64,000 nucleotides of DNA. It comes from Mytilinidion resinicola (lineage: Eukaryota; Ascomycota; Dothideomycetes; Mytilinidiales; Mytilinidiaceae). Location of the stretch: NCBI RefSeq assembly GCF_010093595.1, contig NW_022985474.1, forward strand, positions 67,371 to 131,370, given 5' to 3'. Below, one piece after another: positions 22,226 to 34,540 of this stretch. Both the position numbers and the translations under genes were made by a program. The number at the start of each line of letters is the position of its first letter. The first letter of the stretch is position 1. The notes under the pieces were generated by a model. That model saw only the letters and a program-made list of their open reading frames with translations, was not told the origin of the DNA and did no database searches.

Positions 22226-23277
22226 GGGTATACCATAAAGTAGCGGAAGCTGGTGTTATGGCTATGGTCCTTTCTTGGAGTTCGGGACTACAGAAACTTC
22301 CACTTTGCAGATAATCAGAGGAGCTTTGGTGGATTGACAATGGACGAGACTGATTTATGGTGTTCTGTGGAGTCTAGGTGTAATCTTCAATCTTAACAAA
22401 AACAGTATCAAAATCAAAATGATTCACTTTCATGGAGCTTTAGCGGGGCGAAGTGATAATCAACTCATACCCATGTCTCTAGCGCATTAATTTAGGCCAT
22501 GTATTTAAGACTTTGCGTTACTCATTATATTAGATGTCACGATGTTAATGGTGGAGTCGTACGTGGGCCACCTCGTCTGCCGTATGTGAGCAGCTACGGT
22601 CGACCGCGATGGCCATGAGCGCTCTTTTTGGACATGTTCCGAACGACACCAAACTTCCAATTCCAATCTTCTCTGTCTAACCAGAACTCCGAGCATCTAT
22701 TTCGAACGTATATGTTACTCTATTCATTAGTTCTTATCTTACGACCGGTGCAATCATCTCGAGCTGACCGGACTAACTACCCCAGCCCGTCACTCCTGCA
22801 TTGCCACGTTTGGTTGCATAGGTACTGCATGCATATGCAACCTGACAGCGCGGGTCTTCCCGGTCCACGGGTTCATCCACTCATGGTATCAATTGGCAAA
22901 TCAGAATTGTGGGATGAGACTGGAATGCATAAAGAGTGCAGTAGTGAGCGTTCGCCGTCTCTTGTCGGGTCCAACCTCCATGAAAATGATTCGACTGGAA
23001 GTGTCCCGGCGCTTAGCTCCAGCTCCTTCGCACTCTGGATATTGCTTTATGCTTGGTGGCTTGCTCGAGAGCTGCGAGAAAGACGACGTGTACGGCGCAG
23101 CAGTTCAGCAGAAGTTCAACAATGACCTAGAACGGGCGGAATGGCGATGCTGAGAGAAATGGACGAGTCATTTGATTCTTCTTGCTGTAACGAATGTATA
23201 AATAGGTTCAAAGGTGCTTTCAATTCAGCAATCCGCCAGTCACCAGAGCCCCGGGCTCATCCTAACCACTGTTCGCA
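22226..23277. other. Intergenic with TATA element of the GMC gene
   Basis: A 163-codon forward frame (ATG 22634 to 23125) is open but shows no domain or bias, so I do not call it. A TATAAATA box at 23197-23204 is 74 nt upstream of the GMC ATG. Confidence 0.45.
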
Positions 23278-25336
23278 ATGCATCTGCTACTTCATTTGCT
23301 GCTTTTATTCTCTCATGCGAACGCTCTTCCTTTGCTCGGATCTTCATTCGGTATTCCAGCTAACGCTACATACGACTATGTTGTCGTTGGTGGAGGAACG
23401 GCCGGCCTCACGGTTGCAGCTCGTCTTGCAGAGAACCCCAGATTCTCAGTCGCAGTGATCGAAGCGGGGAGTTTCTACGAGATCTCTAATGGAAACTTGA
23501 GCCAAATCCCGGCATTTGACTACTATTGGACGGGAAAGGGCTACAATCCATTGGTCGATTGGGGGTACCAAACTGTCCCTCAGAAGGTCCGTCTTGTATT
23601 TCAACACAGATCATATCAAGTCATGTTATTCCCTTGACTGCGCTGCTTTCTACAGGGCTCGCAAGTGACCCCAATCAGGGCATTTCAGACGCCATCGTCC
23701 ACTATCCTCGTGGAAAATGTCTCGGGGGGAGCTCCGCCCGCAACTATATGGCCTACACACGTGGCAGCGCAAAGTCCTATGACCTTTGGGCAAATTCCGT
23801 TGGTGACTCAAGCTACGAGTGGCTCAATTTGCTTCCCTTCTTCCAGAAATCGATCACTTTCACGCCTCCAGATGCAAGCAAACGAGCCGCAAATGCCACA
23901 CCCGGAGACGTGAAAGATCTTGGCAATACCGGCGGTCCCCTCGGCATCACGTTCCCCAACTACGCACAGCCGTGGTCTTCTTGGGTGCAACTTGCTTTGC
24001 AGGGGATTGGGATCAATCCGATTGCTGGCCTCGTTAGCGGAAAGATCTTTGGCTCGTCGTATACTACTAATACTATTCAAGCGTCGACCCAAATACGAGA
24101 ATCATCCGAGACTGCTTTCTTGCAGCCGGTACTGTCTAAGGGCAATTTGATCGTCTATCAGTCTACTTTAGCTAAGAAGATCATCTTCGATAGCAACAAG
24201 GTTGCGACGGGTGTTCTCGTTGATACCTCAGGGGTTGAATACACTCTCTCTGCCAAACACGAAGTCATCGTTTCCTCTGGCGTCTTTGGTTCTCCGCAGC
24301 TTCTCATGGTCTCGGGTGTGGGTCCAGCAGCAGCACTAAACAATCTTGGTATCCCTGTCATATCAGATCTTCCCGGAGTCGGGCAGAACATGTGGGCAAG
24401 TCATTTCCTCGAGGCCTGCATCAGAAATGCATAGTTCAGTAACCCTAATCACTCTCTAGGACCATATCTTCATGGGGCCCAGCCACCGAGTTAACGTTCA
24501 TACATCCTCTTCATTCGCCAGCCCCCTATTCGCAACTCAAGCAACACTAGACTACCAAACCAAACAGTCAGGCCCTCTAACCAGCACCGGTGGAGACTTT
24601 TTCGGTGCGTCGTTCAGTTCGCTCCCTCCTTCACCTGGCCTCTTTAACGTCTCGATGCAGGCTGGGAAAAGCTCACCTCTGCCCATCTCTCCAAGGCCGC
24701 CCTTTCAAACCTCAGCTTCTTCACTCCCGACTGGCCACACCTCGAGTACCTCAGCATTCCGACCTATCTTGGGCCCGGGTTTCCGACCGACACTGCCCAA
24801 TACGCCTCCCTTGCTACCGCCATTGTAGCACCCCTCTCTCGCGGCACCGTCTCTATCACTTCCCCCAACACCACTGACGCGCCCCTCATCGACCCACGCT
24901 GGCTGACCCACCCGACTGATATCGCGCTCGCTATCGCTGGCTTCAGGCGCGCGCGGGAGGCATTGAAAACGCCGGCGCTTGGCCCTGTTTTGATACGAGA
25001 TGAAGCTTGGCCAGGTACGGGAGTGCAAAGCGATGCGGATATCTTGGCATCGATCAAACTGGGGTTACAGAGTCTGAGCCATGGGTGTTGTACGTGTAAG
25101 ATGGGAAAGAAAGAGGATGGGATGGCGGTAGTGGATTCCAAGGGGAGAGTGAAGGGGGTGAGTGGGTTGCGAGTGGTAGATGTTAGTGCGTTTGCGTTGT
25201 TGCCGCCTGGGAATCCGCAGAGTACGGTTTGTAAGTGAAGTCTCTCTTATCTTCCTAGAAGACGAGGGATAAGATTGGCTGACCGTTGCTAGATGCATTG
25301 GCTGAGAAGATTTCCGAGGATATCAAGACAGGGTAG
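23278..25336 (+). CDS. Secreted GMC-family FAD oxidoreductase
   Basis: Five exons: 23278-23586, 23679-24395, 24460-24604, 24661-25230 and 25293-25336. They give 594 aa, normal for GMC enzymes. The first 17 residues form a strong signal peptide (Leu/His-rich, ending before LPLLG). The FAD site VVVGGGTAGL is near residue 40. Conserved blocks PRGKCLGGSSARNYM, SSGVFGSPQLLMVSGVGP and GVGQNMWDH follow. The active-site block has LSHGCCTCKMG with its His, and PPGNPQSTVYALAEK with Asn where many members have His; both pairs occur in the family. The third exon follows a GC-AG intron (24396-24459). The substrate (aryl alcohol, glucose, other alcohol) cannot be told. Confidence 0.92.
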
Positions 25337-25684
25337 ATCGGTTTGATGAAGGTAAGAGTGATCAGAGATTTCTAACGATGGAGAGACTACCTCCTGCAAG
25401 CTCGATGATCGTTCAAAAATTTCAATCTAAGGAGAGAAACGAGAAACTATCAATGACATTCTATTGCGAACACCCAGAGCTTTCTCACACGATCCAAAGT
25501 CTTTACCGTCTTGGTCCAGCCTGCCCATTCGCTTATATGGTAGGAGCGGTGGAGACAAGGCAGACGTACACTATATTCTTCCCTTTGACCTCGCGCCCTC
25601 TCACTCGTACGATTTTCCTATATACGTCCTCATCATCATCTGCTTTCCTACTCTCACAACTGCTCTCAACCTTCCCTCCTGACG

Positions 25685-26605
25685 ATGCCGTCACCCTTAT
25701 TCCATAGGCCTCACTCATCTTCTTCAGAAGACGAGTGGGAGTGCCCATCCACAACAACCATCCACAGACTCCGCACATCTTCATCAGAAGACGAGCCAAG
25801 GTACAGAAGACGGAACTGCTCATCCACCTCCTCTTACCAACGTTTCCTCCAACGCAGGACTCGCCCCAGCAATTCCTCAACCCCCTCAATCAATCGCCCA
25901 CGCCCTCCCCACCCCCGAACAACCGTCCGCCAACCCTCTCTCACGCAATTAAGTTCCAACGAACCCCTCTGCCAACACTGCCTCCACGACGCCCATCTGT
26001 CCCCCCGCTGCCTCGCCTCCCACCCGCCCCACCAACAGCGCCTGTACCTGCAAGCGCGGCAGCCTCCGAATCATAGACGCAGATGGCGCAACAGGTTCAG
26101 GAAGTACTTCCTGCCGTGGCCGCATTCGGAGCCACGGCAGGTGGGGCCGGGGCTGCACAAGAACCACGACAAGTGGAAGTTCAAACGCCGCGACGGGCTC
26201 GTGACGGAGTGGGAACTAGCTAAAATAGAGCGGGCGGAGAGGAAGCGGCAGAAGAGGATGGAGAGGGCGGAGAGAGCGGAGATGGCGGAGAGAGCGGAGC
26301 GGCAGAGCCTGCGGATGGAGGAACGGGCGGAACCGCTGAGACATCAGCGGGAGAGGCACACGCCGCACCAGAGCCCGCATCGGCGGCCGGTGAGGAGGGC
26401 GAGGGAGAGGACGAGCAGGAGGAGTGCTGGGAGTGGGAGGACCTTTAGGGATGGTATGGTGCCAGTGCCTCCACAATCTGCCCCGAGTCTTTCGCCGCCA
26501 CCGGCGACTGAGAGTCGAGCTTTGGCTGATCCGCCGCCGTATAGCCCCAGTCCGCCGTCGTACAGGTCTCCATCGTTATCGGAACAGGCGGCGTCGCCGC
26601 GGTGA
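25685..26605 (+). CDS. Hypothetical Arg/Ser/Pro-rich protein
   Basis: Single ATG-started frame of 306 aa with no recognised family. The N-terminus has a duplicated SSSEDE motif (SSSEDEWE, SSSEDEPR). A CQHCLHDAHLSPRC segment could bind zinc through Cys/His. The middle is basic (RRRWRNRFRKYF). A coiled-coil-like block of repeated ERAER/MERAER units follows, then a Pro/Ser-rich tail with PPPYSPSPPSYR. Low complexity makes a chance frame possible, but the length and ordered composition favour a real gene. It follows the GMC gene by 348 nt on the same strand. Confidence 0.5.
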   Translation: MPSPLFHRPHSSSSEDEWECPSTTTIHRLRTSSSEDEPRYRRRNCSSTSSYQRFLQRRTRPSNSSTPSINRPRPPHPRTTVRQPSLTQLSSNEPLCQHCLHDAHLSPRCLASHPPHQQRLYLQARQPPNHRRRWRNRFRKYFLPWPHSEPRQVGPGLHKNHDKWKFKRRDGLVTEWELAKIERAERKRQKRMERAERAEMAERAERQSLRMEERAEPLRHQRERHTPHQSPHRRPVRRARERTSRRSAGSGRTFRDGMVPVPPQSAPSLSPPPATESRALADPPPYSPSPPSYRSPSLSEQAASPR

Positions 26606-29600
26606 TGCGGCGGCTTGGAGGATGGTGGAGAGAGGATGAGCATGAGATACCAGCTGTGAGCATTGGCAGACTTCCCTCGTGGTCGAAATCTGGCATTGGG
26701 TGTCGTCACGATTAGTGAGGGAGGCTTTGAAAGGTGCTGGAGGCTTTGAGTCTCCCGGGTTGTCGGAGGTAGGATAGACTGTGCCCTTAATACCAATGCC
26801 AAAGGTCCACGATTCACACTCTGAAATATGGCATTGTAATGTGAAAAGTACGTGAAAGCTGCAAAGCGAGGGTCAATTCATAGCACACGACTCTATTGAT
26901 GCTCCAAGGTTGAGCGATCACAACCTCGGCCTCGCTTTCGAACATGACCGTCGCCAGAGAACGAGAGACCACATTTCACACTCGCACACATCACATTTCA
27001 TCAAAAGTCTCGCGTGAGTAGATAACTCATTATATTTGATGCGAGGAAAACCCTTCTCGGGTCAAAAACCTCTAAAATATCCAATCCAAATCCACAAGAA
27101 TCTCATCCACCTGACAATCTCAGTTTCCACCTAAGTATCTGTGAACACGCTGCCCCGAAGGAGTGACCAAAGGTGGGAATACATGGCCGGGGAAGGGTCG
27201 AGATAGCATAGTCTACAAGGGCCGGGTTTGTGCCCTACATATACAAAAGATATGATAATAAATGGAGTGAGACCTTGATTTTAGGAAGTGGAAGGAGGGG
27301 ATGCCCGAAGGCGAAGAAGGGAAGAGGGGACAGGGGGATGGCGAGTTTAAGTAGATTTCGCGGAGGGAGATGAGTCAGCGGTGAGTCAGCAGGGGAGGGT
27401 GGTTCCGTGGTTGGTTGTGGCCGAGATGGCGATGCTGGAGGGACAGAACTGGGGTAGAGAGGGAGAGCGGTGAAACTGTGTGTCCGAAGTACGGCTCTTA
27501 GCATTTCCCTACCTTGGCTTCGAAAGTCTCTAACACAGAGTCTATCCCTTCGCCCGCTGGCGTCCTCGCTTGCCGCCAAGCCCGTGCTCAAACGTACGCG
27601 CCACTCGATTTGGGTGCTCTGTGTGTCGCATTCCTTTCTGTACGGTTGCCGGTGCGCATAGCTCTGTTTGCACCGGCTGGCAGGACCACCTGGCCAAGCT
27701 CAACTCCACGGACTAGCTTGTATATAGTAACTACACGCAGTTGAATTGCTTTACCTGGGTGCAGTTCTCATCACGGAGCCGAATCTAGAGCCTCTGATTG
27801 GCCAAATCCTTATCGATAACTGAGGACGTAAACCAGCGGGCGAAGGGATAAGGACACCGCCGGCTGGCTCATTTAAATGATGGTACTAAAAACTGTTAAA
27901 ATCACAAGAGGCTCGATATTTAGAGATGAAGGCGCAGGTGACCCACAGCTCTATTACTTGCTCACTCTCATTACGTAAAGGAGATTCACAGTAGAAACAA
28001 GATAGGGAGGTGTAATAAATCATCGAAGATATGTCGAGACGACTTTCGAACTTCCTCGCCATTATTGTTGGCGAACTCGAGGTTCAACAGCCGCAACCTT
28101 CATCCCCTGCATGCGATGCTAGACAGCTGACAAGGCTTGTTGATCCCACAACCTCTCCACCTCTGCACCCCTCCATAGTATCCGAGGACTAGGCATTTAC
28201 AACAGCACCACCGCGCATGATCACCGTCTGGTTTTCCTTTCCGATGTCAGGCGTGGAGAGCTCTGAAGAAAGCCGTTGTTAAATCGTGGCTGAATTATCA
28301 GACCCCGGCTGGAGCAAAAGACAAGTGCGAGCGGACGATTTGTTACCATTCGGAGATGCAACCAAGCTTTCTTCGAGAGCACCGCTAGACAAGAACCTAA
28401 GGTGGATTTCTTCAATGCTAGTCGAGCATCGTGAGCGTACTTTAGCCCCATGGCGGTTCAAGCGAATACACGGCGAGCCCATGGACACGAAGGCCTTTCT
28501 AGGACTCTTAGAGCGAACGATGGGCTCGATTGGTGTCTAAATTTTCAGCTCTTCGTGTGCATTCTCGCCAGTGTTGGGGACACTCATAACGGCGCTGATG
28601 GAAGGGTATCTGACAGTATCCATGAGCTCTTTGGCTTTGCTCTCAGACATATTAGTAGCGCGGCTAGAAATTGGTCATGATGAAAAAAGTTCTATCACGT
28701 CGGAAGGCGCTTTAGAGGGCGACGAGATGAATATTGCGAGCTTGGTGGTTGGATATTTCGTGGTTGATTAGTCATTTCCCGAAAGTGAAGAGATGGACGG
28801 GTGCTGTATTGAGGAGCTTTGTAGAGATATCTTCGGATATCTTCGTTGTGTTTTGATCAGGCGCAGTTATCATCGCTGCTGTGAACGCATATGACAGAAT
28901 ACCTAGGTAGTCCGATGACATGGCGAGGCTGCAAACGGGCCTGTTTCGTGAGGTCTCAGCGGCTACGATTTGGCGATACATGGGTGACTTCAAAAAGCGT
29001 TCAGCCCTACCTTTGTAAGAAACGCTATGAGCATCGGGTACGGAATACTTCGTACACAGAAGCCCAACAAGGCGGGTTAATGGTGAAAGGGGTGCAAACT
29101 TTGATGGAGAGGTGAGAGAACCACGGAGTAGTAGCGCGCGGCTAGTCCCGATCCCCGACCTCCTACATTTGTAGCGATCCGGTGAAGAGACGGCCCTTCT
29201 TCGACCCCAACACCTCAGGCCATCAGGACGACTCCCCTCCCACCACAACAAGGAATGTGACTCCATCATCAACAGCATCATTGAGGTAGTGAGTAGAGGG
29301 ATCGGAGACGATTTCATCCACGTAGGAGCCTCGTGAGGGAGGGTGAGCATGGTGTGTGCTCAGCTAACTCAAATCAAAACACCCAGCCGAGCCCCATATC
29401 ATGATTTGGAATTATGCGGGCCGTCAGTGGTGCGGCCCCTCTCCTCTCTTCTATCCCGGCCAACTTCCTCTGGTTCAAGCTCCTTGGCGCCACTCCCTCG
29501 CAGTCATGTCGAGTATTTGTCACTTCACGCCTCTTCGTTCTCGTGGCTTCCTGTAAGCGGTAATATTTTGGTTGAATCCGTCATCTTGGCTCTGAAACAT

Positions 29601-29980
29601 CATGTCCATTGGCTGGCTCGCATGCTCTGTGTTGGTGCCTCCAACCTTTTGTCGTGATTCATCAACATTTCTCCTCTCCAAGCCAGAGGCCTCGCGGTAT
29701 GGTATGATTTCCTTGCCCCACTGTTCGACGACTATGTAATCCATGTGGCCATCTGCTCCCGCCTCCCGTAGGATCGGGCGAGACAGGGTAGGTATATCTT
29801 CTCTACCCATCGTGGTATCTGAGAAGGCTCCTAGCGAACGTGGTATCTCTTGTCCAGTCCAGTCTTACGGGTAATACCCGCCAAAGCGCACTGGGTGCTA
29901 TCTCCAGTTTTCACAGCCTCCTGTTTTGTTTCCGAGAACCTGGATTGCACATTTACTGTGCCAAACACCTCGTACACCAT

Positions 29981-30293
29981 GAATTCTTCCACAGCCTCAC
30001 AGCAACCCATGTCAAATTGTCAGCCGGAGCAACGTCGCCGAGATATCAAGCACAGCATCGCATACATTACCTGCTCCCAATCATCGGCTGTCGAACCTAG
30101 AACCGAGTCACTACCAGAACGATCACCATCCCTTTGCTCCCGATCTTCGACAGTGGAGTCATGGGCAGAGTCGCTCCCACAACGGACATCATCAACAGCT
30201 CCCTCGGATCAGAAGACCAGGTCCGAGGACCCAACCGTGGAAGCCTATCGGCGACTCAAGATGGCTCTTTTCTTCAAGAATTATGGGAGTTAG
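29981..30293 (+). CDS. Possible small orphan protein
   Basis: ATG-started frame of 104 aa, Ser/Arg/Gln-rich, with an internal near-repeat (SSAVEPRTESLPERS and SSTVESWAESLPQRT). No domain. Two other frames over the same stretch are also open, so this may be noise. Confidence 0.2.
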
Positions 30294-31500
30294 GAGATAG
30301 TTTGCCTCGGCAAGGCTTCCGAGCCCAAGAACCCGGGAGCTATCATGACAACTTCAACGGCCTATCATCTCAGCATATCCCATTCTTGAAACGATAGACC
30401 TTATATGGCTTATTCAATCTACGTTCGTAGGACTTCCCTGCGAGGCGATTTACAGAAACCTCAAAAAGAGAGCGGATACTTCGATCCTTCAACCGCCGCC
30501 TAAAGCTGACAGCATCGCTCGGAGCCTTCATCCTCGCCGCTTGAGAGTCTGGACAAAAACTATCATGTCGCACCGCCTGGCTGATCTGGTTATATTGGAA
30601 TGGCATTCAGGTTGGGATACAGGAGCACGGAGTTTACGGGACACATCATACCCATTATCAGGTGTTGTTGGGGCATTTCTCTGTTCAGCATGAACATCGG
30701 ACATGGTAACGCATCCTTCAATGTTGCTGAGCATTTCTTGAAAAAGATTCCTTCTTTTGTGCCTCTTGGATTCTGCTGTGCTGGGCTCTTACATGTTGTC
30801 ATCGCTCCTTGTGATTCTCTGTCTCCGCTCAACCCCTCACTTGTCCCCAACACGTGCCAAATTCCAGTAATCAGATGACTGTCTCAGTCTTTTCTACCGC
30901 TAGGCTGTATGTAATTCCTCCTATATCTCTTCCTGTCATATGTTAGAAGAACTCATGGGCTGAGGAGACGGGGTTCAAGGAACAAGCACCCAGGCAGAAA
31001 CGTTCAAACACTGAAATTCGCCGCATTTCATGTCTAGTGCCTGTGCTGTAGTAACAGTCATGCTAAACGCTGCTATAGATTTGTTAGATCAAAAGAGACT
31101 ACGCGAGTAAGTAATAGCTAAGCTAGGTGAGAGTGGAATGGTACAATCAACCGGTCGAAGCTGCGATGTGGTTGAAGGACAAGTTTGGAAATATTGATGC
31201 TCTGCTCTGTGAATAGTGAAGACGCCGGGTATTGTTTCGACGTATGTAGATGGCAGGCGAGATTGAATTAAGAGTATTTAGAATCTCTCTTGAACAACGT
31301 GAACGGGAGAAGATATTTATCCTTTACGTCCTCCCGCCATCAATCGATACTTCCGGGCTTCTCGTAACTTCCCGCCGGCCAGTCCCTCCGCAAGCACGAT
31401 TGGGAGTCAATCCCCCCGCTTTTGCATCCTTCCAGTTGCCCATGATAGGCATTCATTATTTGAGAGCGAAAGCACAAGGTTCACATACAAAAGCTCCCTG

Positions 31501-31508
31501 TCACGTGA
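31501..31508. promoter_or_regulatory. E-box TCACGTGA upstream of bL27m
   Basis: Palindromic octamer 71 nt upstream of the bL27m ATG, the closest of the four E-boxes to its gene. Confidence 0.5.
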
Positions 31509-31578
31509 CGCCAAGCCATCAATTCGACCTCATCAATTCTCTCCGACAGCACCACCGGTCCAATCAATCCATCAACCC

Positions 31579-32522
31579 ATGCTGCTTCCACGATTGCTTG
31601 CGCCCGCCCGGGTAGCAATTGCCTCCTCGCGATCATCCTCAATTGCTCTAGCAGCATCGTCCGCTCACACCTTCGAGGTTGTGCGGTGCATTGCCGCGAA
31701 CCCCATTTCTCCAGCTCTCACATTCATTCGACACGCATCCCATCAGACCCAGGGACGCGCCAATGGAGCAAAGGATGGACCGGGAAAGCGGTTAGGAGCG
31801 AAGAAGAGTGGAGGTAGGTCATTGAAATAGCATTGCGATTTCTCTCCATTCACGAAAAGCTTCAACATTGGCAATCGCATTGATCCCCCTGACAAGCCCA
31901 AATTCCCACATCTTTGGACCTGGAAGAGCACCTGCTAATATAGCTTACAGAGGAATATGTGATCCCGGGCAACATCATCTTCCGCCAACGCGGCACCGGC
32001 TGGTTCGCAGGGGAAAACTGCGCCATGGGCCGCGACCACACCATCTACGCCACGGAAGCCGGCTTCGTGAAATATTACCGCGATCCCCTCAAACACCCGA
32101 ATCGCCAATACATAGGTGTGGCCTTAAAGCGCACCGAATCACTCCCATATCCGCCTAACGCCGCCCGCCGACGACGGCTAAACATGCTCGCTGTACAAAC
32201 CTCCCCAGACACAGCTATTACCACGATTATTGGGGAGGGCCGGATTCTGGATGGGGATATGACGGTCAAGGAGACCAAGGTCAATGCGATGCCTAGGCAT
32301 AAGAGCGGGAAGGAGTTGGTGATGGGCAAGAACTATGCGTTCCGTGAAGCCAACTGGCAGATTGGACGAGCGGCGGAGAATGCGGGGATCAAGGTCAGGC
32401 CGTTCATTCCTGGTGATAGATTCAGGGCGTGGCAGAAGTCTGCGGCGAGAAAGGCGGCGAATGCGGAGAAGAGGGGCCTAAGAGGGAAGAGGGGTGGTGG
32501 TGGAAAGAGCAAGAGGAAGTAG
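31579..32522 (+). CDS. mrp7: Mitochondrial large-subunit ribosomal protein bL27m
   Basis: Two exons, 31579-31813 and 31951-32522, giving 268 aa. The first about 45 residues are basic, Ser/Ala-rich and acid-poor, as in a mitochondrial presequence. The bL27 core then starts with [20 protein letters not shown] and crosses the intron at [21 protein letters not shown], then [17 protein letters not shown]. This matches bacterial L27, whose N-terminus reaches the peptidyl-transferase centre. A fungal C-terminal extension of about 130 residues ends in a Gly/Lys/Arg-rich tail ([12 protein letters not shown]). The yeast equivalent is Mrp7. Confidence 0.95.
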
Positions 32523-33217
32523 AGGATATCTCCTTTGTACGATCATATATAGAGAGAACAGGGCTTGTTGGTTGCCAATTGTGGATATACTGTACTATAC
32601 TGAGGAAAAGACTCGATATTGGCATGACTACGTTGTGACAGATGCTTTGAACTGTCTCCAAATGGTGATTGATACTGAGGTGTGAGAGCTTATCAATGCA
32701 ACTGTTCGGAGGTTTCCTTGTATTCGTTGGAAAGCACTGCACTGCTGATATCTGGGAGTACTGCTGTGTAGACTCGAGAGCGGTTGCTTTCCGCATACAG
32801 CGCATACAGCGCATACAGCGCATACAGCATTACTTAACAAATACTAGTCAGCAGATATCTATCCTCGGGCTTTAAGAGTGGATTTGGAGTTGAGATAAGT
32901 ACATTTATGAGGGCAAGTGGCTTTGGTATGATTGAAATGTAACCAGACGTAATTCGTTAACTCAAAGCAACTCCCAACTCATCAGAATCGCCAAGATCAC
33001 TGTGAATAGGTACCTCGGGCATGTGACCCACAACGTCAAGCTCCTGTCAAGCTCCCGAGAAGGTCCACCTCGGCCCATTCTCCGCAATTCACCCCCGGTT
33101 AAGTTGTGCCGGGGAATGACCACCACCATGCTCCCGGCCCTACCACTATATACCAGCCATGCAGCGCCCAGTGTCTACGTCCATTATCATCTTCCATATA
33201 CCCAATAGCTAGACATC
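32523..33217. other. Intergenic between bL27m and the racemase gene
   Basis: Contains the 9-bp microsatellite at 32792-32827 and the 5' flank of the CoA-racemase gene. No gene seen. Confidence 0.4.
32792..32827. repeat. 9-bp tandem repeat, four perfect units
   Basis: CGCATACAG repeated four times without mismatch. Confidence 0.95.
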
Positions 33218-34540
33218 ATGACCCAACAACCGCCATTGACTGGTATTCGGGTGCTGGAGTTCGCGGGGCTGGCCCCAGGTACTACAACCTCAACCCTCAC
33301 AAAAGCTACAACAACCTAGAAGATGGAAGCTAATTCAACCATTCAGGCCCCTTCGCAGGTATGCTTCTCGCCGACTATGGCGCAACCGTCCTCCGCCTCG
33401 ACCGCGCCCCCGTCATCCCCACCAACGACCAGCTCACCCGGCACAAAACCTCCATCTGCGTCAATCTGAAATCGCCAGGCGGCATCGCCTTGATCAAGAA
33501 GCTTATCCTCCACGTAGACGTCGTCATCGACCCCTTCCGGCCCGGCGTGCTCGAGAAACTCGGGCTAGGGCCCGAAGAGGTGCTGCTGAAGCTCAATCCA
33601 CGCCTCGTCGTTGGCCGCATGACGGGCTTCCGCCGCGATGGAAAGTACAGCCAGATGGCGGGGCACGACATAAACTACATCGCCGTGTCGGGCGTGCTGT
33701 CGATGTTTGGGCGGAAGGGCGAGAAGCCGTACCCGCCTGGAAACGTGGTGGGGGACTTCGCGGGAGGCGGGGCGATGTGCTTCTTGGGTATATTGCTCGC
33801 CCTGTTTGCGCGCGCGCATAATGGGGGCATTGGGCAGGTAGTGGAGGCGAACATGGTGGACGGGAGTGCGATTTTGGCGACGATGCCAAGACTGGGGTTG
33901 AAGACGGAGATGTGGAGGGCGCCAAGGGGGGAGAATATGTTGGACGGAGGCGCGCCATTTTACGATACGTATGAGACGAAGGATGGGCGGTTTATGGCTG
34001 TGTGCGTATATCCAGATCTCCTTCAAACTTGTCTAGACTCATTTTGGACGAGACTGACGGGTGTATAGGGGCGCCATCGAACCCCAGTTCTTCGCCCAGC
34101 TCCTCAAAGGCCTCTCCCTCACCCCGTCCTCTCTACCCGGCGCTCAACAAGACCGTAAATGCTGGCCCGCCATGAAGACCCTCTTCACCTCTACCTTCAA
34201 ATCCAAGAACCGTGACGAGTGGGAGAAGATCTTTGGCGACACAGATGCGTGTTGCACTCCCGTAATTACGCAGGCTGAACTCGAGGCCGACGGATTCGAC
34301 CAGCGGCCAGCCGTGACACTGAAAGCAAGCCCTGGCTATGCGATTGCAGAGGGCAGCGCGGACCGACCGGCCGCAGTGGGTCAGGGGTCAGGTGTGAAGG
34401 GGAGTGGGTGGAATAACGAGCTACTGCAGCCTGGGAAGGGCGGAGAGGAGACCTTGGAACAGTGGCTGGGGTGGAAGAGGGGAAAGCAGTTTGGGGTTGA
34501 AGGGGGAGGGCTTGTCATTAATGGTACCTCAAAGCTGTAA
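33218..34540 (+). CDS. Alpha-methylacyl-CoA racemase-type family III CoA transferase
   Basis: Three exons: 33218-33278, 33347-34001 and 34069-34540. They give 395 aa. The N-terminus [20 protein letters not shown] is the standard family III (CaiB/BaiF) start. The three catalytic residues known from mycobacterial MCR are all in register: His127 in AGHDINY, Asp157 in GDFAGGG and Glu243 in GAIEPQF. That favours a racemase, which epimerises 2-methylacyl-CoA esters during branched-chain or bile-acid-type beta-oxidation, over a CoA transferase. No peroxisomal signal of the SKL type is seen; the C-terminus is SKL-like only in its last three residues (Ser-Lys-Leu), which is in fact a good PTS1. Peroxisomal location is therefore likely. 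Confidence 0.93.

Larger units (their letters stand above)
26606..31578. other. About 5 kb with no convincing gene
   Basis: Many short frames exist on both strands but none shows a family, consistent splice signals or strong coding bias. The best are 29981-30293 (+, listed separately) and an open run 30345-30690 (+) without an ATG in a usable place. A 47-nt stretch at 28085-28131 resembles 9773-9821. No tRNA or rRNA was recognised. Confidence 0.45.

Noticed and set aside
22634..23125. 163-codon forward frame upstream of the GMC gene
   Set aside because: No domain, no splice or promoter support, and the GMC TATA box lies just after it; composition looks random.
23587..23678. Acceptor CTACAG at about 23656 for the first GMC intron
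   Set aside because: It would put the next exon out of frame; AATCAG ending at 23678 keeps phase and gives the family motif PQKGISDAIVHYPRGK.
28772..29350. 192-codon minus-strand frame
   Set aside because: No recognisable domain, and overlapping frames on the other strand are equally open in parts; no ATG-supported gene model.
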